Made by a program: the position numbers and the translations under genes. 64,000 nucleotides of DNA from Solen grandis (lineage: Eukaryota; Mollusca; Bivalvia; Adapedonta; Solenidae), in assembly GCA_021229015.1 (NCBI GenBank), contig CM037788.1, forward strand, positions 42,103,810-42,167,809. The letters run 5' to 3'. Of the stretch, positions 35,481 through 46,215 are shown piece after piece. A model generated the notes under the pieces. The model did no database searches and was not told the origin of the DNA. It saw only the letters and a list, made by a program, of their open reading frames with translations. The first letter of the stretch is position 1; each line of letters starts with the position of its first letter.

Positions 35481-35709
35481 TACACTTTATTGAAACCCTT
35501 AGTTTGACCAATGAAAATCCAAAACAGGCTGAAAACAATGTTCAGTATCAACAGATTCAATCCAATTATATTCCTGGGCCTTGTTATATTGCAGGATCAA
35601 TTATTCATAAGGAAAACACTCTGTAGAGTGGTGATTGGGTCAAGGTTTCAGTCCTATCAGTAACATAAAAGCCAACTAATGCAAATGAAATATGAATAAT
35701 CAACAAACT

Positions 35710-36200
35710 CAGCCCATCAGTCTGTTACATTGTCAACTTCTCAAAGCATGGACTTCCATGGAGCAACATGCATCCCTTTGATGTTGATAATAATGCTCTG
35801 TAGCCGGAGGAGCTTGCACATCTGTCTTTGAAGGTTCCATTTCCCCATACTGCAACCTCACATCCACCAGTTCAACTTTATCCTGATGGTTGGGGGAGGG
35901 GCATCAACTACTGATCTGTTTGAAAATAAGACTCTGCTTCTGGTGTGAACATGATAACCATATTGGCAGCAAATTCAGATGCCATATCACTGACAAGTTG
36001 TGAAATTGGAACCAGCTAGGAGAAACAGCTCTATGATCCTATATCTTCCATCTGGATCGGTTCCCTGTCCAGAACTTGCAAGCACCAGCCATATTATCTT
36101 GCAATGAATGACATATCTTTACTACTTTCTGCTTTATTAATTACTGACAAGACACATGGAATCCTCGATGTCCTTGAAGTGCAACAGTGTAGACTCTCTA
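35710..36200 (-). pseudogene. Frameshifted coding-like stretch of unknown family
   Basis: On the minus strand successive pieces of open, protein-like sequence change frame. First is IIWLVLASSGQGTDPDGRYR then IIELFLLAGSNFTTCQ (about 36100 to 35988, ends in TGA). Next, in another frame, is LVSDMASEFAANMVIMFTPE then AESYFQTDQ and stop. Last is QDKVELVDVRLQYGEMEPSK then TDVQAPPATEHYYQHQRDA (about 35890 to 35731, ends in TGA). A short open piece upstream (STLLHFKDIEDSMCLVSN) is also followed by a stop. Composition is less AT-rich than the flanks. The GRYRIIELFLLAGSN piece faintly recalls an ankyrin-repeat helix pair, but that is a guess. At least two frameshifts argue for a pseudogene. Confidence 0.3.
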
Positions 36201-37203
36201 CTGATTAATTAGGTGTATTTTTCCATTCAATTACCTGGTAAAAGATAGTGATCAAAAACGTTGCTGGGGGCTGAACCCCAGACAGCTGATTGGGCTGATC
36301 ACTGCTGTATATTAAACCTGATGATTAATTATTCATAGGAACAGCTTGCATGTAACCTAAAAAGTGCTAATAATCATATTTTCAGAATGACAGAATGGCT
36401 ATAAATGACACCACCTGAAATGCAAAATGAATTCTGATGAATTGCATTAAGTTCTGTCCACTGCAGTCTCATATTTTGTCCCACTTTTATCAGGTGATAC
36501 AAACATTATTGGTCTAGTGATTGGAATTTCACTGTGGTTCATGGCTCCGAACTCATATAACTCACACACATACAAATTAAAATAAACAATTTTGTTGTTG
36601 AATACACCCACAAAACAGGAATAACTGTACGCATTATAAAGTATTTAAACATGAAGTATAGAGAATATCATTAATATTTTACAATTAGATTTTAATCCCT
36701 GTGTGAATAAAACACAAAAGAAATAAGATTTTATCACAGATTCTCTCCTGTTCAGTACCAGTATTGCCCTTGCATTGTTGGAAACCTTTCCTTAAAAAGT
36801 ATCAATTTTATTAAGCATTTACTTTCCCCTTTTTCAGTTTTCAATCCCAAAAACGTGAACCAGTATGAAAAATAGCATGTCACGCCAAGCGGCTCATTGA
36901 TGGGACTACTGCACTGCCTAATAACCTAGCAACTGCAGGTGCTGCCTTCTAAGCCAGTTCAGACACATATAAGTGCATAATTGGCCCACAGATTTGATTA
37001 GACTCACTAATTGAATGAGAGCCGTTTCAGAGTTGCACTATTTCATCATGATAATGTTGTAAAGATCTGAGATGTTTTAGAACAAAGCATAATGAGAAAA
37101 AGACTTGAACAAGATAGATTAAATGTCACATAATAAGTTTTATGCAGTATATAAAACTACACTGGTAACAATGGTTGAGTAATGATGAAATCACTTGTGT
37201 AAA
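36201..37203. other. AT-rich stretch, no recognisable feature
   Basis: No repeat or frame could be supported. Confidence 0.5.
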
Positions 37204-37558
37204 CAAAAGGGCAATAGAGGCCCTGGATCGCTCACCAGAGTATAGGGTTACCCAAGGAACATCTGTACTAAAACATTTTGAAATCTGGCCAGCAGTAGTT
37301 TTAAAAGAGATGACTTTTAAAGTTGTTTTTTTTTCTTTCTGTTGCCATGGCAACCAGAGTTCTGCATGGACCAAGTTTATTATAGCAACTTTTGTGAAGG
37401 CTCACCCAAGGATCACCCCTGCCAAGTTTAATCAAATTTTGATGAGCACTTTCAGAGGAGATGTTGTTTAAAGCAAATTGTTGACGACGGAAGACAAGAC
37501 GATGGACCAGGATGATCACAAAAGCTTACCTTAAGCACTTTGTGCTCAGGTGAGCTAA
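37204..37558 (+). mobile_element. Terminal-hairpin element D (short, single body unit)
   Basis: The 5' end is CAAAAGGGCAATAGAGGCCC (diverged), then GATCGCTCACC. There is one body unit of the element A type (TTGCCATGGCAACCAGAGT, AAGTTTAATCAAATTTTGATG), then GTTGTTTAAAGC and AATTGTTGACGACGG. The end is CTTACCTTAAGCAC-TTT-GTGCTCAGGTGAG and CTAA. The overlapping frames on both strands resemble those over element A because the body is shared; they are not genes. Confidence 0.8.
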
Positions 37559-39684
37559 ATATAAAGCAAAGATCAGATGTGAGAACTATATTTTGGATAA
37601 AATATTCATATACTCTAGGATAATAGTGCCTGAGTGAAAATAAAATACTGATATTAAAGTCACTTCTATCAGATTTCTATGCAGTTAGTATCTTCTGGAA
37701 GACATTTTTTGATGATAGTGTTCAGAAACAGATGTGAAAAATTCAAATGTAAGCTGGTTTGAGTAGCAAAAACGCACAAAGACTGTAATAATGTGGAAAT
37801 ATTACAAACCAGTCTGTGCGTCTAGGGTGTTATATCACGCAATAATCCCAGTCACAGTCTGGACAGATGATTTTTAATGATCCAGCAGCCCTGCAAAACT
37901 GATTAGTTTTCAATGGCTTCCAATGCGTTGGAAGGCAAATGATATTAGGGATAAAGTGTGCCAGCTTGTGATAACGTGTGACATTATGTCTTCAACAGTT
38001 TGTCGGATGGCCTTCGCAGGTTCCCAAATCACAGAATCACCAACATGGACCAGTTCATGGACAGTGTATGCTCATGTGTACAGAAAGATTATATATAAAC
38101 AACCAGCAGAGAGATAGGAAAAAAATGAATTTTATGTTGACACAATTTCAAATGGGCATGAAATTGTAATTATTTCTTTGAGAATATAAAGGATATATCT
38201 GTGCCACAGAATTAAGTTGTTCAAAAATACAGTGCATATATTTTGCAAGTCTTTATCTAAGTGTGTGTGTAAAGAGGGCACTGGGACAACGGTTTTTGTC
38301 CTTTAAAATAATCATCCTATAATAATATGGCAGTTAATAAGTTACATCTTACCAGTTTGGCTTTAATATTATAAATTTTGGGACAATTATATGTTTATGA
38401 GACAAGTTCCCCATGGAATCATTAAATGGTTGACAAGACAATTTTCTATGTATCCTGTATTGACTTCAGAAAAAGAGTGTTTTTAAAAATGCTCAGAGGA
38501 TTTTCCTCTCATTTCAAAATTGAGAATTCTTGTAGTTACCAATTCATTTAACATCTAGATCAAAGTGAAATCAGAAGTTTCTGCTGAAGTCCTATCAGAT
38601 TCAAAATCTATTTAATGAGGTGTTCCTCCGAAGATAAGTTAGGAAAAACATACAGTATGTAATGTGGATAAATTGCCTGGGAAAACCAGATCACTGTAAG
38701 TCATCTGGCAGGAAATGAAACTATTAGGTTTCCTGCAACAAATTGTAAGAATTTCTATTTCTTGTATCACAATGCAAGCACAAAATTTTCCAATAAATTC
38801 CCCAAAAAATCACAGAAAATATTATGACTGCATTCCATGAACACAGACTTAATTACCGTTGCTATTCTTTGTTAGGGACTGTACTCGTGCCATTCCAGTT
38901 GCAGAGATTTACTGCTTAAAATGGTTATATACAAATGAGGACGATTTAGACTAAAAGCCTTGTACAATTTTGAGGCTCATGTTCTGGAAGGTTAGACCAA
39001 TATTTCGGGGCTTAAAGGCTGGGATGTCAATTACATCCGGTTAATGAAACCCTTTCCTCAAGAGTGTTTATGGTAATTTTGATGACAAGAAAAAAGTGCA
39101 GCATTTTATTTTTGGTGACTTATTTTGCTTTCGACTATAAGGAGGAGAGCCAAATATCTGTCTTTTGCTGTTGTCCAGCTTTGACATCCGTCTGTCTGCT
39201 CTATAGTCAGCCTGTCTGTATATCAACAGCATTTGTTTGTCTGTCCTTCAGCCTGTCTGCCAATTAGTCTGAATGTCCTAATATAGGGGTAGAAAATTCA
39301 TACACAATTTTGATGGTTTATTGTCACTTTGTCAAACAACTTCAAAATAATGTATTCTAGTCGTGTTAAAGGCAGAAACTACTGTTTAGAAATAATATTC
39401 ACTGGAGACAAAGCTGTCAAGAAACAATGAAGAGTTATAGAACATTATGCTAAATTACCTAAATTACTGTCAAAATATAGCGTTAAAGACAATTTCCTAA
39501 ATCCTCCAAAGCTTTTGGTTCTTTCAAAAACTTAAGAGATTAATTCATTTCTGGTACAGAGGCATCATGCTTGTCTGAAAGAAAATATGTTATTGTAGTT
39601 TCAGACAAGTTCTTAAACAGTCTGAAAATAAATTGCAAGCTATAAAGCTTGCTAAAAAATAGAATTAATCCTTTTCAGTAACAG
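37559..39684. other. AT-rich stretch, no supported gene
   Basis: Only a loose TGTCTGTC-type tract near 39190-39265 was noticed. Short frames of 60-67 codons are isolated and unremarkable. Confidence 0.45.
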
Positions 39685-39689
39685 TTTGT

Positions 39690-39955
39690 TAACTTGAATT
39701 TAACATCCCACTGACAATATTTCAGTCATTTGCTATGTCAACATGATGCAGATTACTGCTTCTCATAACTGTGGCTGGACACGACACTTCCCTGACAAGG
39801 CTGTTGTTAGTTCTTGTACTACCTGCCAAACAAGGGAGGCATACCAGAACCATTTTCTATGACTCTAGTAAGTTAGGGTCGGGATAAAACAGATTCTGGT
39901 TCTAACGACACAGGACTGGTAATCAGTCAGAGTCTGCTGCATTAGTTTTTATGTT
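39690..39955 (-). mobile_element. Degraded SINE, probably family II
   Basis: The left side (plus strand) shows AATTTAACATCCCACTGACA and ATATTTCAGTCATTTG, the reverse of the family-II tail. It continues with diverged body (CATGATGCAG, GGCTGGACACGACAC) and a weak B-box region (GGTCGGGATAAAACAGATTC). It is old and without clear flanking duplication. Confidence 0.5.
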
Positions 39956-40061
39956 ATTCATTTTTACATCACCTTGGAAGCAAATTCTTAAAACTTATAC
40001 TAATCCCTCTCAACAGTTTCTGGGATGGACCAGTATTTCAAATATCTTTGCCTCAACAGCG

Positions 40062-40125
40062 TTCAAACCTAAAACCTTTGGATCAGCAGTCAGATACATT
40101 ACCATTGGACCATGGCGCCCATAAA
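40062..40125 (-). mobile_element. tRNA-like SINE head, family III
   Basis: The minus strand reads GGGCGCCATGGTCCAATGGT (A box), then CTGATCCAAAGG, then TTTTAGGTTTGAACGC (B box). The same arrangement (GGTCCA, GGATC-GAAGG, GGTT/ATTCAAAC) occurs at 61140-61206 and, more decayed, at 58905-58965, all on the minus strand. Confidence 0.5.
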
Positions 40126-40708
40126 ATTTTTTTTTGAAAATGCTGCATCAAAAATTGAAAGGAGGCCATCAAACCCTGATTTGTACGATCCAAATATGTT
40201 CTTCATATAAACTGGGAAACCAACTGTAACTCAAAGTCATCAAAAGCAGCACTCACTGTAACAGCCTATTATCAGTATCTCCCTATCATTTACATGTCCT
40301 CTGAATGCCCCATTGTCTCCTACCTTATTTTTATCTTTATATGTTTGAACCTAATGTTCCTCCGAATATAACAACTGGTCATTTTCCTTATATGGGCTGG
40401 TCAAAGGGTACAATCTGGTAGATCTTAGATAAAGGAAAACGCAAGAGATTAGCACAATCACGCTGCAGTTATGGTTAATAGATCAGATCTCTGTCAATCA
40501 TCAGTCTGTTCAACATGCCAATAATGACTGTAACTTAATAACGGAATACCAGATGTAGCTGTGGAAAGTCATGTGCTTTTTGTTTGTTTGAGATTGAAGC
40601 CTATCAAATACGATATCAAAGAAGTTTGTGGACCAAATATTTTGTAACGATGCCACTGCTTGGAATTGACCTAAAACAAAGCATTAAAGAGAGTGTCTGA
40701 TACGCAAT
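40126..40708. other. No recognisable feature
   Basis: Nothing was supported here. Confidence 0.4.
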
Positions 40709-41510
40709 AACTTTGCATGATTATAGAGAATCACACAAGAAACAAATTTATGAAAAAAAAAATTGGGGGTCACCGTGCTTCTTTTTGAGATATCTCCCCT
40801 GAAAGTTATAAATTTGCATTTTTTGGACATTTTCAAGGGTAGATAACTCAATATAATGGCATATAACAATCATTTAGTTTCAAACTGATGTTAGATACTT
40901 TATGACCAGTCTCTGTGCAAAACTTTGGGAAATCCTAAGTGGCAGATTTTATACTTTAGTAGCATACGCAAACATATATATTTATATATATATATATTTT
41001 TATTTTTTTTCAAATTATCTCCATGGCCGAGAGGGTAAAGTCGCTGAATTTAGCACTCACTCAGCCCCTCACTGCATAAGTTCGAATCCCGGCAGGGCCA
41101 TTCAGATTTTCATATGAGGAAGCCTTCCAGCTGGCTTGCGGTAGGTCGGTGGTTCTACCCTGATGCCTCTGTGCATTCAGGGTCTTCCTCCATTTGTAAT
41201 TAGATGGACGTCGCTATATGACTGAAATACTGTCGAAGCGACGGTAAAGTCATATAGTCAAGAAAAAATTCAATATGTTTACATGTTTAAGCATAGCAAA
41301 ACTTCTGCTTTAGATGATGCGTAAACAGCGATGGAATAGAAAACAATTATGTAAAATAAAATTAAGAATTAATAGACTTAGTTTTGAGTTATCTGCCCTT
41401 GAAAATGTCAAAACATTCAGAGGCAGATAACCCAAAAAAGAAGCATGGTGACCCCCATTTTTTATTCATAAATTTGTTTCAAGCGTGATTCTCAATAATC
41501 ATGCAAAGTT
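40709..41510. mobile_element. Foldback: 116-142-bp inverted arms around a 544-bp centre
   Basis: The left arm 40709-40850 begins AACTTTGCATGATTATAGAG and includes AAACAAATTTATGA, GGGGGTCACCGTGCTTCTTT and GGTAGATAACTCA. The right arm 41395-41510 is its reverse complement with about 26 bases missing and scattered differences (GGGGGTCACCATGCTTCTTT). The centre, 40851-41394, holds a SINE (41018-41252) and a TA run (40975-40998). Long arms of this kind mark a foldback DNA element or an inverted duplication. The frame at 40684-40869 is arm sequence. Confidence 0.8.
41018..41252 (+). mobile_element. tRNA-headed SINE, family I, plus orientation, inside the foldback
   Basis: The A box is ATGGCCGAGAGGGTAAAG (41023-41040) and the B box AGTTCGAATCCCGGCAG (41079-41095). 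The body is GAGGAAGCCTTCCAGCTGGC, GGTCTTCCTCCA and the tail GACTGAAATACTGTCGAAGC then GACGGTAAA. A TTCAA match on both flanks is too short to call a target duplication. Confidence 0.8.
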
Positions 41511-41872
41511 TAAATAAAATCTACAATGTAGTTTTAATTTTTCTTCTTTGTCTATATAGAAACTGTATTTGTCTTTAAACAATTCCTCATGTTCATTTTA
41601 TAAATTTCACCTATTTAATCTATTATATAAAGATGACGGACACATGAAATATTGACCCATCACTATGATGTTTAAGGACAAAGTTTGTCCTGTTACATGC
41701 AATTAAAAATGAATCATTAATCATGCATACTGTTTATTTATTCTTACTGCTAGATGTCTATTGATCTTAAACATAGGAGATAATTATACAGATAGGCGGT
41801 TTTAATGTCTAAAATTACAAGTGCAATGTCATGAATTCTGCTGATAACGGATGATTGCTGTGGATAAAAAAA
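41511..41872. other. No recognisable feature
   Basis: AT-rich sequence without repeats or frames. Confidence 0.4.
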
Positions 41873-43421
41873 CAAGAGGGCCATGATGGCCCTGAATCAC
41901 TCACCTGAGTACCATTGCTACAACTGATTACAAGGTTTTTAAACAGACAAGAATTCTGATATAACTCAATCTTAAACATTTTAGCCCTGACAATACTACA
42001 CACCAAATATATAAGCACTGGGCCTTATGGTTTCAGAGGAGAAGACTTAGTGCGGGGTCATTTATCTCCAAAGGGCCACCATTTGAAAATCTTGATAATG
42101 AACCATTAGATGATACTACATACCAAAAATCTAAGCTATAGGCCTTATGGATTCATAGTAGAAGATTTATTTTAAAGATATTCCTATATAACTCTATGTA
42201 AAACAAGTGACCCCGGGTGCGGGGGCATTTATCACCATAAGGTCATGATTTGTACAATCTTGGTAATGAACTATAAGATGATGCTACATACCAAATATCT
42301 AATCTCTAGGCCTTATGGATTCATAGAAGAAGATTTTTAAAGATTTTCCTATGTAACTCTATGTAAAACAAGTGACCACTGGTGCGGGTGCATTTATCAC
42401 CATAGGGTCATGATTTGAACAATCTTGGTAATGAACCATTAGATGATGCTATATACAAAATATCTAATCTCTAGGCCTTATGGATTCATAGAAGAAAATT
42501 TTTAAAGCTTTTCCTATATAAATCTATGTAAAAAAATGACCCCTGGTGCGGGGGCATTTATCACCATAGGGCTATGATTTGAACAATCTTGGTAATGAAC
42601 CATAAGATGATGCTACATACCAAATATCTAAGCTCTAGGCCTTATGAATTCATAGAAGAAGATTTTTAAAGATTTTCCTATACAACTCTATGTAAAACAA
42701 GTGACCCATGGTGCAGGGGCATTTATCACCATAGGGTCATGATTTGTACAATCTTGGTAATGAACCATAAGATGATGCTACATACCAAATATCTAAGCTC
42801 TAGGCCTTATGGATTCATAGAAGAAGATTTTTAAAGATTTCCTATATAACTCTATGTAAAACAAGTGACCCATGGTGCAGGGGCATTTATCACCATAGGG
42901 TCATGATTTGTACAATCTTGGTAATGAACCATAAGATGATGCTACATACCAAATATCTAAGCTCTAGGCCTAATGGATTCATAGAAGAAGATTTTTAAAG
43001 ATTTTCCTATATAACTCTATGTAAAACAAGTGACCCCTGGTGCGGGGGCATTTATCACCGTAGGGCTATGATTTGTACAATCTTGGTAATGGCCCATAAG
43101 ATGATGCTACATACCAAATATCTAAGCTCTAGGCCTTGCAGTTTTGCAGAAGAAGATTTTCAAAGTTTGCATTTTTAAAATCTATTTTTAGCTCCTGTGA
43201 CCTACTTTTTTAACCAATCTGAATAATTTGTACAACTTTGATAGAGGGCATCATAAGGATGATTCCTGTGAAGTTTGGTCAAAATCCCTTCAGCGGTTCA
43301 TGAGGAGATGTTGTTTAAAGCAAATTGTTGACGACGGACGGACGCACGCACGGACGACGGACGACGGACAAAAGGCGATCACAATAGCTCACCATGAGCA
43401 CGTTGTGCTCAGGTGAGCTAA
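41873..43421 (+). mobile_element. Terminal-hairpin tandem-repeat element E (longest copy)
   Basis: The 5' end is CAAGAGGGCCATGATGGCCC, then AATCACTCACCTGAG. The body has about seven units of 164-165 bp with GTGACCCCTGGTGCGGGGGC, CAATCTTGGTAATGAACC and AAGCTCTAGGCCTTATGG. Next is a 3' module (GATGATTCCTGTGAAGTTTG, AGGAGATGTTGTTTAAAGC) resembling that of A, B and D. Then come a GACGGACGCACG tract and hairpin CTCACCATGAGCAC-GTT-GTGCTCAGGTGAG with CTAA. It joins element F with no spacer. Confidence 0.85.
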
Positions 43422-44222
43422 AAATGATTGTTGAAAAAATGAAGTTGGTAGAGAATAAACAAAGTGAAATCTTGCATTTTTTGTATTAAAAGGGGCATAA
43501 CTCCTGACCTAAATGACCCATCTCAGCCACAATTGAACTCAATCGAGAAATTATGGTCATAAGCATTGTCATAAAGTTTGAAGATGATTGCTCAAAAGAT
43601 GAAGATGCTAGAGTGTAAACAAAGTGATTTCTGGCATTTTTTGAATATTAAAAGGGGCATAACTTCTGAACTAATTGACAGATCTCAGCATTAATTGAAC
43701 TCAATCAAAACCTTATGGTCATAAACATTGTAATAAAGTTTGAAGATGATTGCTCAAAAGATGAAGATGCTAGAGTGTAAACAACGTGTAATCTGGCATT
43801 TTTTTATATTAAAAGGGGCATAACTCCTGACCTAATGGTACAATATCAGTCATAATCAAACTCAATCGAAACCTTATGGTCATAAGCATTGCCATAAAGT
43901 TTGATGATGATTGCTCATGAAATGAAGATGCTAGAGTGCAAACAATGTGAAATCTGGCTTTTTTGAATTTTAAAAGGGGCATAACTCCTGACCTAATGTT
44001 CCGATATCAGCCATAATCGAACTTGGCCGAGAACATTGTTTTAAAGTTTGAAGATAATTGCTCATAAAATGAAGATGCTAGAGTGCAAACGAACAAATTG
44101 TGGACGACGGACGGACGGACGGACGGACGGACGGACGGACGGACGGACGGACGGACGGACGGACGACGGACATTCATCGATCCTAAAAGCTCATCCTGAG
44201 CACACGTGCTCAGGTGAGCTAA
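43422..44222 (+). mobile_element. Terminal-hairpin element F, 5' truncated, same body as C
   Basis: It begins AATGATTGTTGAAAAAATGA, which matches the interior of element C near 31747, so the CAAGAGGGCC end and first about 200 bp are missing. About five 160-bp units follow (GAAGATGCTAGAGTG). A long (GGAC)n tract (44104-44166) and hairpin CTCATCCTGAGCACACGTGC with CTAA close it. The 137-codon frame over 44048-44461 reads GRTDGRTDG through the tract and is an artefact. Confidence 0.8.
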
Positions 44223-46004
44223 AAAGGAGAGAGAACCTGTCATTGGTTAAAAAGGTAGATGTTAGAGACACAGCACAAAAAATAGCTACAATATTTATTG
44301 GTAAAGATGTAATTTTAGGAATTGGTGCAGTAATTAACCATGGAACAAACTTGATTTTCCATAACAACATAATGTATAACAAAAGTGAGTCGAAAATTGG
44401 AGGCAGACAATGTAATTACTATTCCAATAAACATCATAATTGTTTACAGTTTCTACAGTAACAAAGGTGTGTGAACTGCAAGAGATGTTTGACAGTTTCA
44501 TTATTCTTACTTCGGATGATCCATTTGCAGTGATACTTATATAGAACATAAAATGTCAAGCAAATGGAGGGGAGTGGAGTTGGAAACAAGAGCATCACAT
44601 GCTATCTCCTTCATATCCCTAAAATATGTCTGACCTTGATAAAGGTCAAGGTTGTATATGTCACAGTTACATTTATTTGTAGCATTGTGTGAAAAATATT
44701 ACAGAAATAAGAAGATAGAGAGACAGTTATGAATAATCCCTCATGAAATTTCACAAGCAGTCAATACAGAAAAGAAAGAACAGGAAGGTGAGGAAGATAA
44801 TGCGGTGGTCCAGTGAGAGAGTATGAGACTTGGTGTCTCCTGATTCTGGGTCCCAACCTGTACCTGAAGTGTGATTCTACCCCTTTACTTCATACAGACT
44901 CACTTTGATGAATTGGTAAACAGAGAAGACCCAGATCAGACAGCTGTCTAATCAGGGTCTTCACACAACTCTGATTCTACACAGTCTGCCTGGCAATGAA
45001 ACATTCCACTCATTTATATAACATTTAATGTTCATTAAATTGATATTATTGATGTCATAAATTTGTTTAAGAATATTTATAAAGTAGAGGGCTATCTAGT
45101 CCTATTCCCAGTATGGGCAAAAAACTGGTTCTACACGGAAGCTGTAAATGTGGTTTTCAGGAATACTTAATTTCCAAACAGTGTAAGAGATACAAGCTTA
45201 AACTGGAAATAGAAAATTATGAGTTGGCTTAAAACTTGTATGATAAAAATTCTAAGATGCAAATATTTGGTTACCCTGATGACAACAAAGAAACTAAAAC
45301 AATAGCGCTTTTTACAATGAAAACAGATGAGCTTAAACACTGACAGAAGAGTCTCATTTCAACCATTTTATTATGTAAGGGATGAACCACGCTGTAAAAC
45401 TACTAATTACCTGGTGCAGGTTGCTAATCCTGCTCATAAAACCATAGACATATCAATAGTGCTGATGTAAACCAGTCTCTATTCAATTAAGCTTGGAATA
45501 AGGCCTCCGCCACCCCCAAGATTTGAGGGTTAATTTCTCGGCACATGAGAAGGAAGGAGGGGGTGCAAATAAGTGTCTCGGCATACTTTTGGAGTCTAAG
45601 TTTATTCATCATAGCTCTGCATTTTAAGTAGGATACACAGATTAGGACCATTGGAAGTTTTCTTCCAGAGGGACATTTGTATTTTAGTATCTGAGAAATT
45701 AAATTCACTGATAAAATAGTATTAAAAACAAGAAGATTGAAAGAATGTATTTGTCAACAAACAGAAATGGTTTGCAGTTGTTAGTACAGAAGAACAGCTA
45801 ACACAATGTTATGAGTGAAGATTTCATTCAATAAATGGCATCAGCAATACTTATGATTCTCTAAACTGTGTAATACATTATACATTTCAAAAATCAATTC
45901 ATTAAACATTGGAAAACTAATCAAAAGACAATTTTCTTAATTAAGCAACCACTTTGCCTAATTTACATAGTGGCTGCTTTGGCTACATGGTTTGATCAAC
46001 TGAA
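44223..46004. other. AT-rich stretch; weak tRNA-like segment near 44808-44880
   Basis: At 44808-44880 (plus) GGTGGTCCAGTGAGAGAG and GGGTCCCAACCTG could be an A/B-box pair of a worn SINE head. GGGTCTTCACACAACTCTGA and similar sequence lies downstream. Otherwise nothing was seen. Confidence 0.3.
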
Positions 46005-46215
46005 TGTTGGGTTGATCTCTCAACAATGGTATTTCGGTCATTTGGAACTATGTCAACATAAGACAGACATGGGCCTTCTGTAGCATCACACTGTAGCTCT
46101 GGGGCATGATACCACACAAGGTCAATCAGTCCTGACTTACCCTATATTTGAGCCGATTTACAAGCACCACTTTTAATGACTTCAGTATGTCATTCTGGGA
46201 TTGAATGCACTCCCA
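46005..46215 (-). mobile_element. Degraded SINE, family II type
   Basis: The plus strand shows GGTATTTCGGTCATTTGGAA (tail side), then GTAGCATCACACTGTAG and GGCATGATACCACACAAGGT. Next come GACTTCAGTATGTCATTC and GGGATTGAATGCACTCCC (B-box side). The order matches 35186-35480 in reverse orientation. Confidence 0.55.

Noticed and set aside
41023..41095. Functional tRNA gene
   Set aside because: A and B boxes are present, but the acceptor stem does not pair, no intact cloverleaf closes, and the sequence continues into a SINE body and tail.
44048..44461. 137-codon frame with GRTDGRTDG
   Set aside because: It is the GGAC tract of an element end read as protein.
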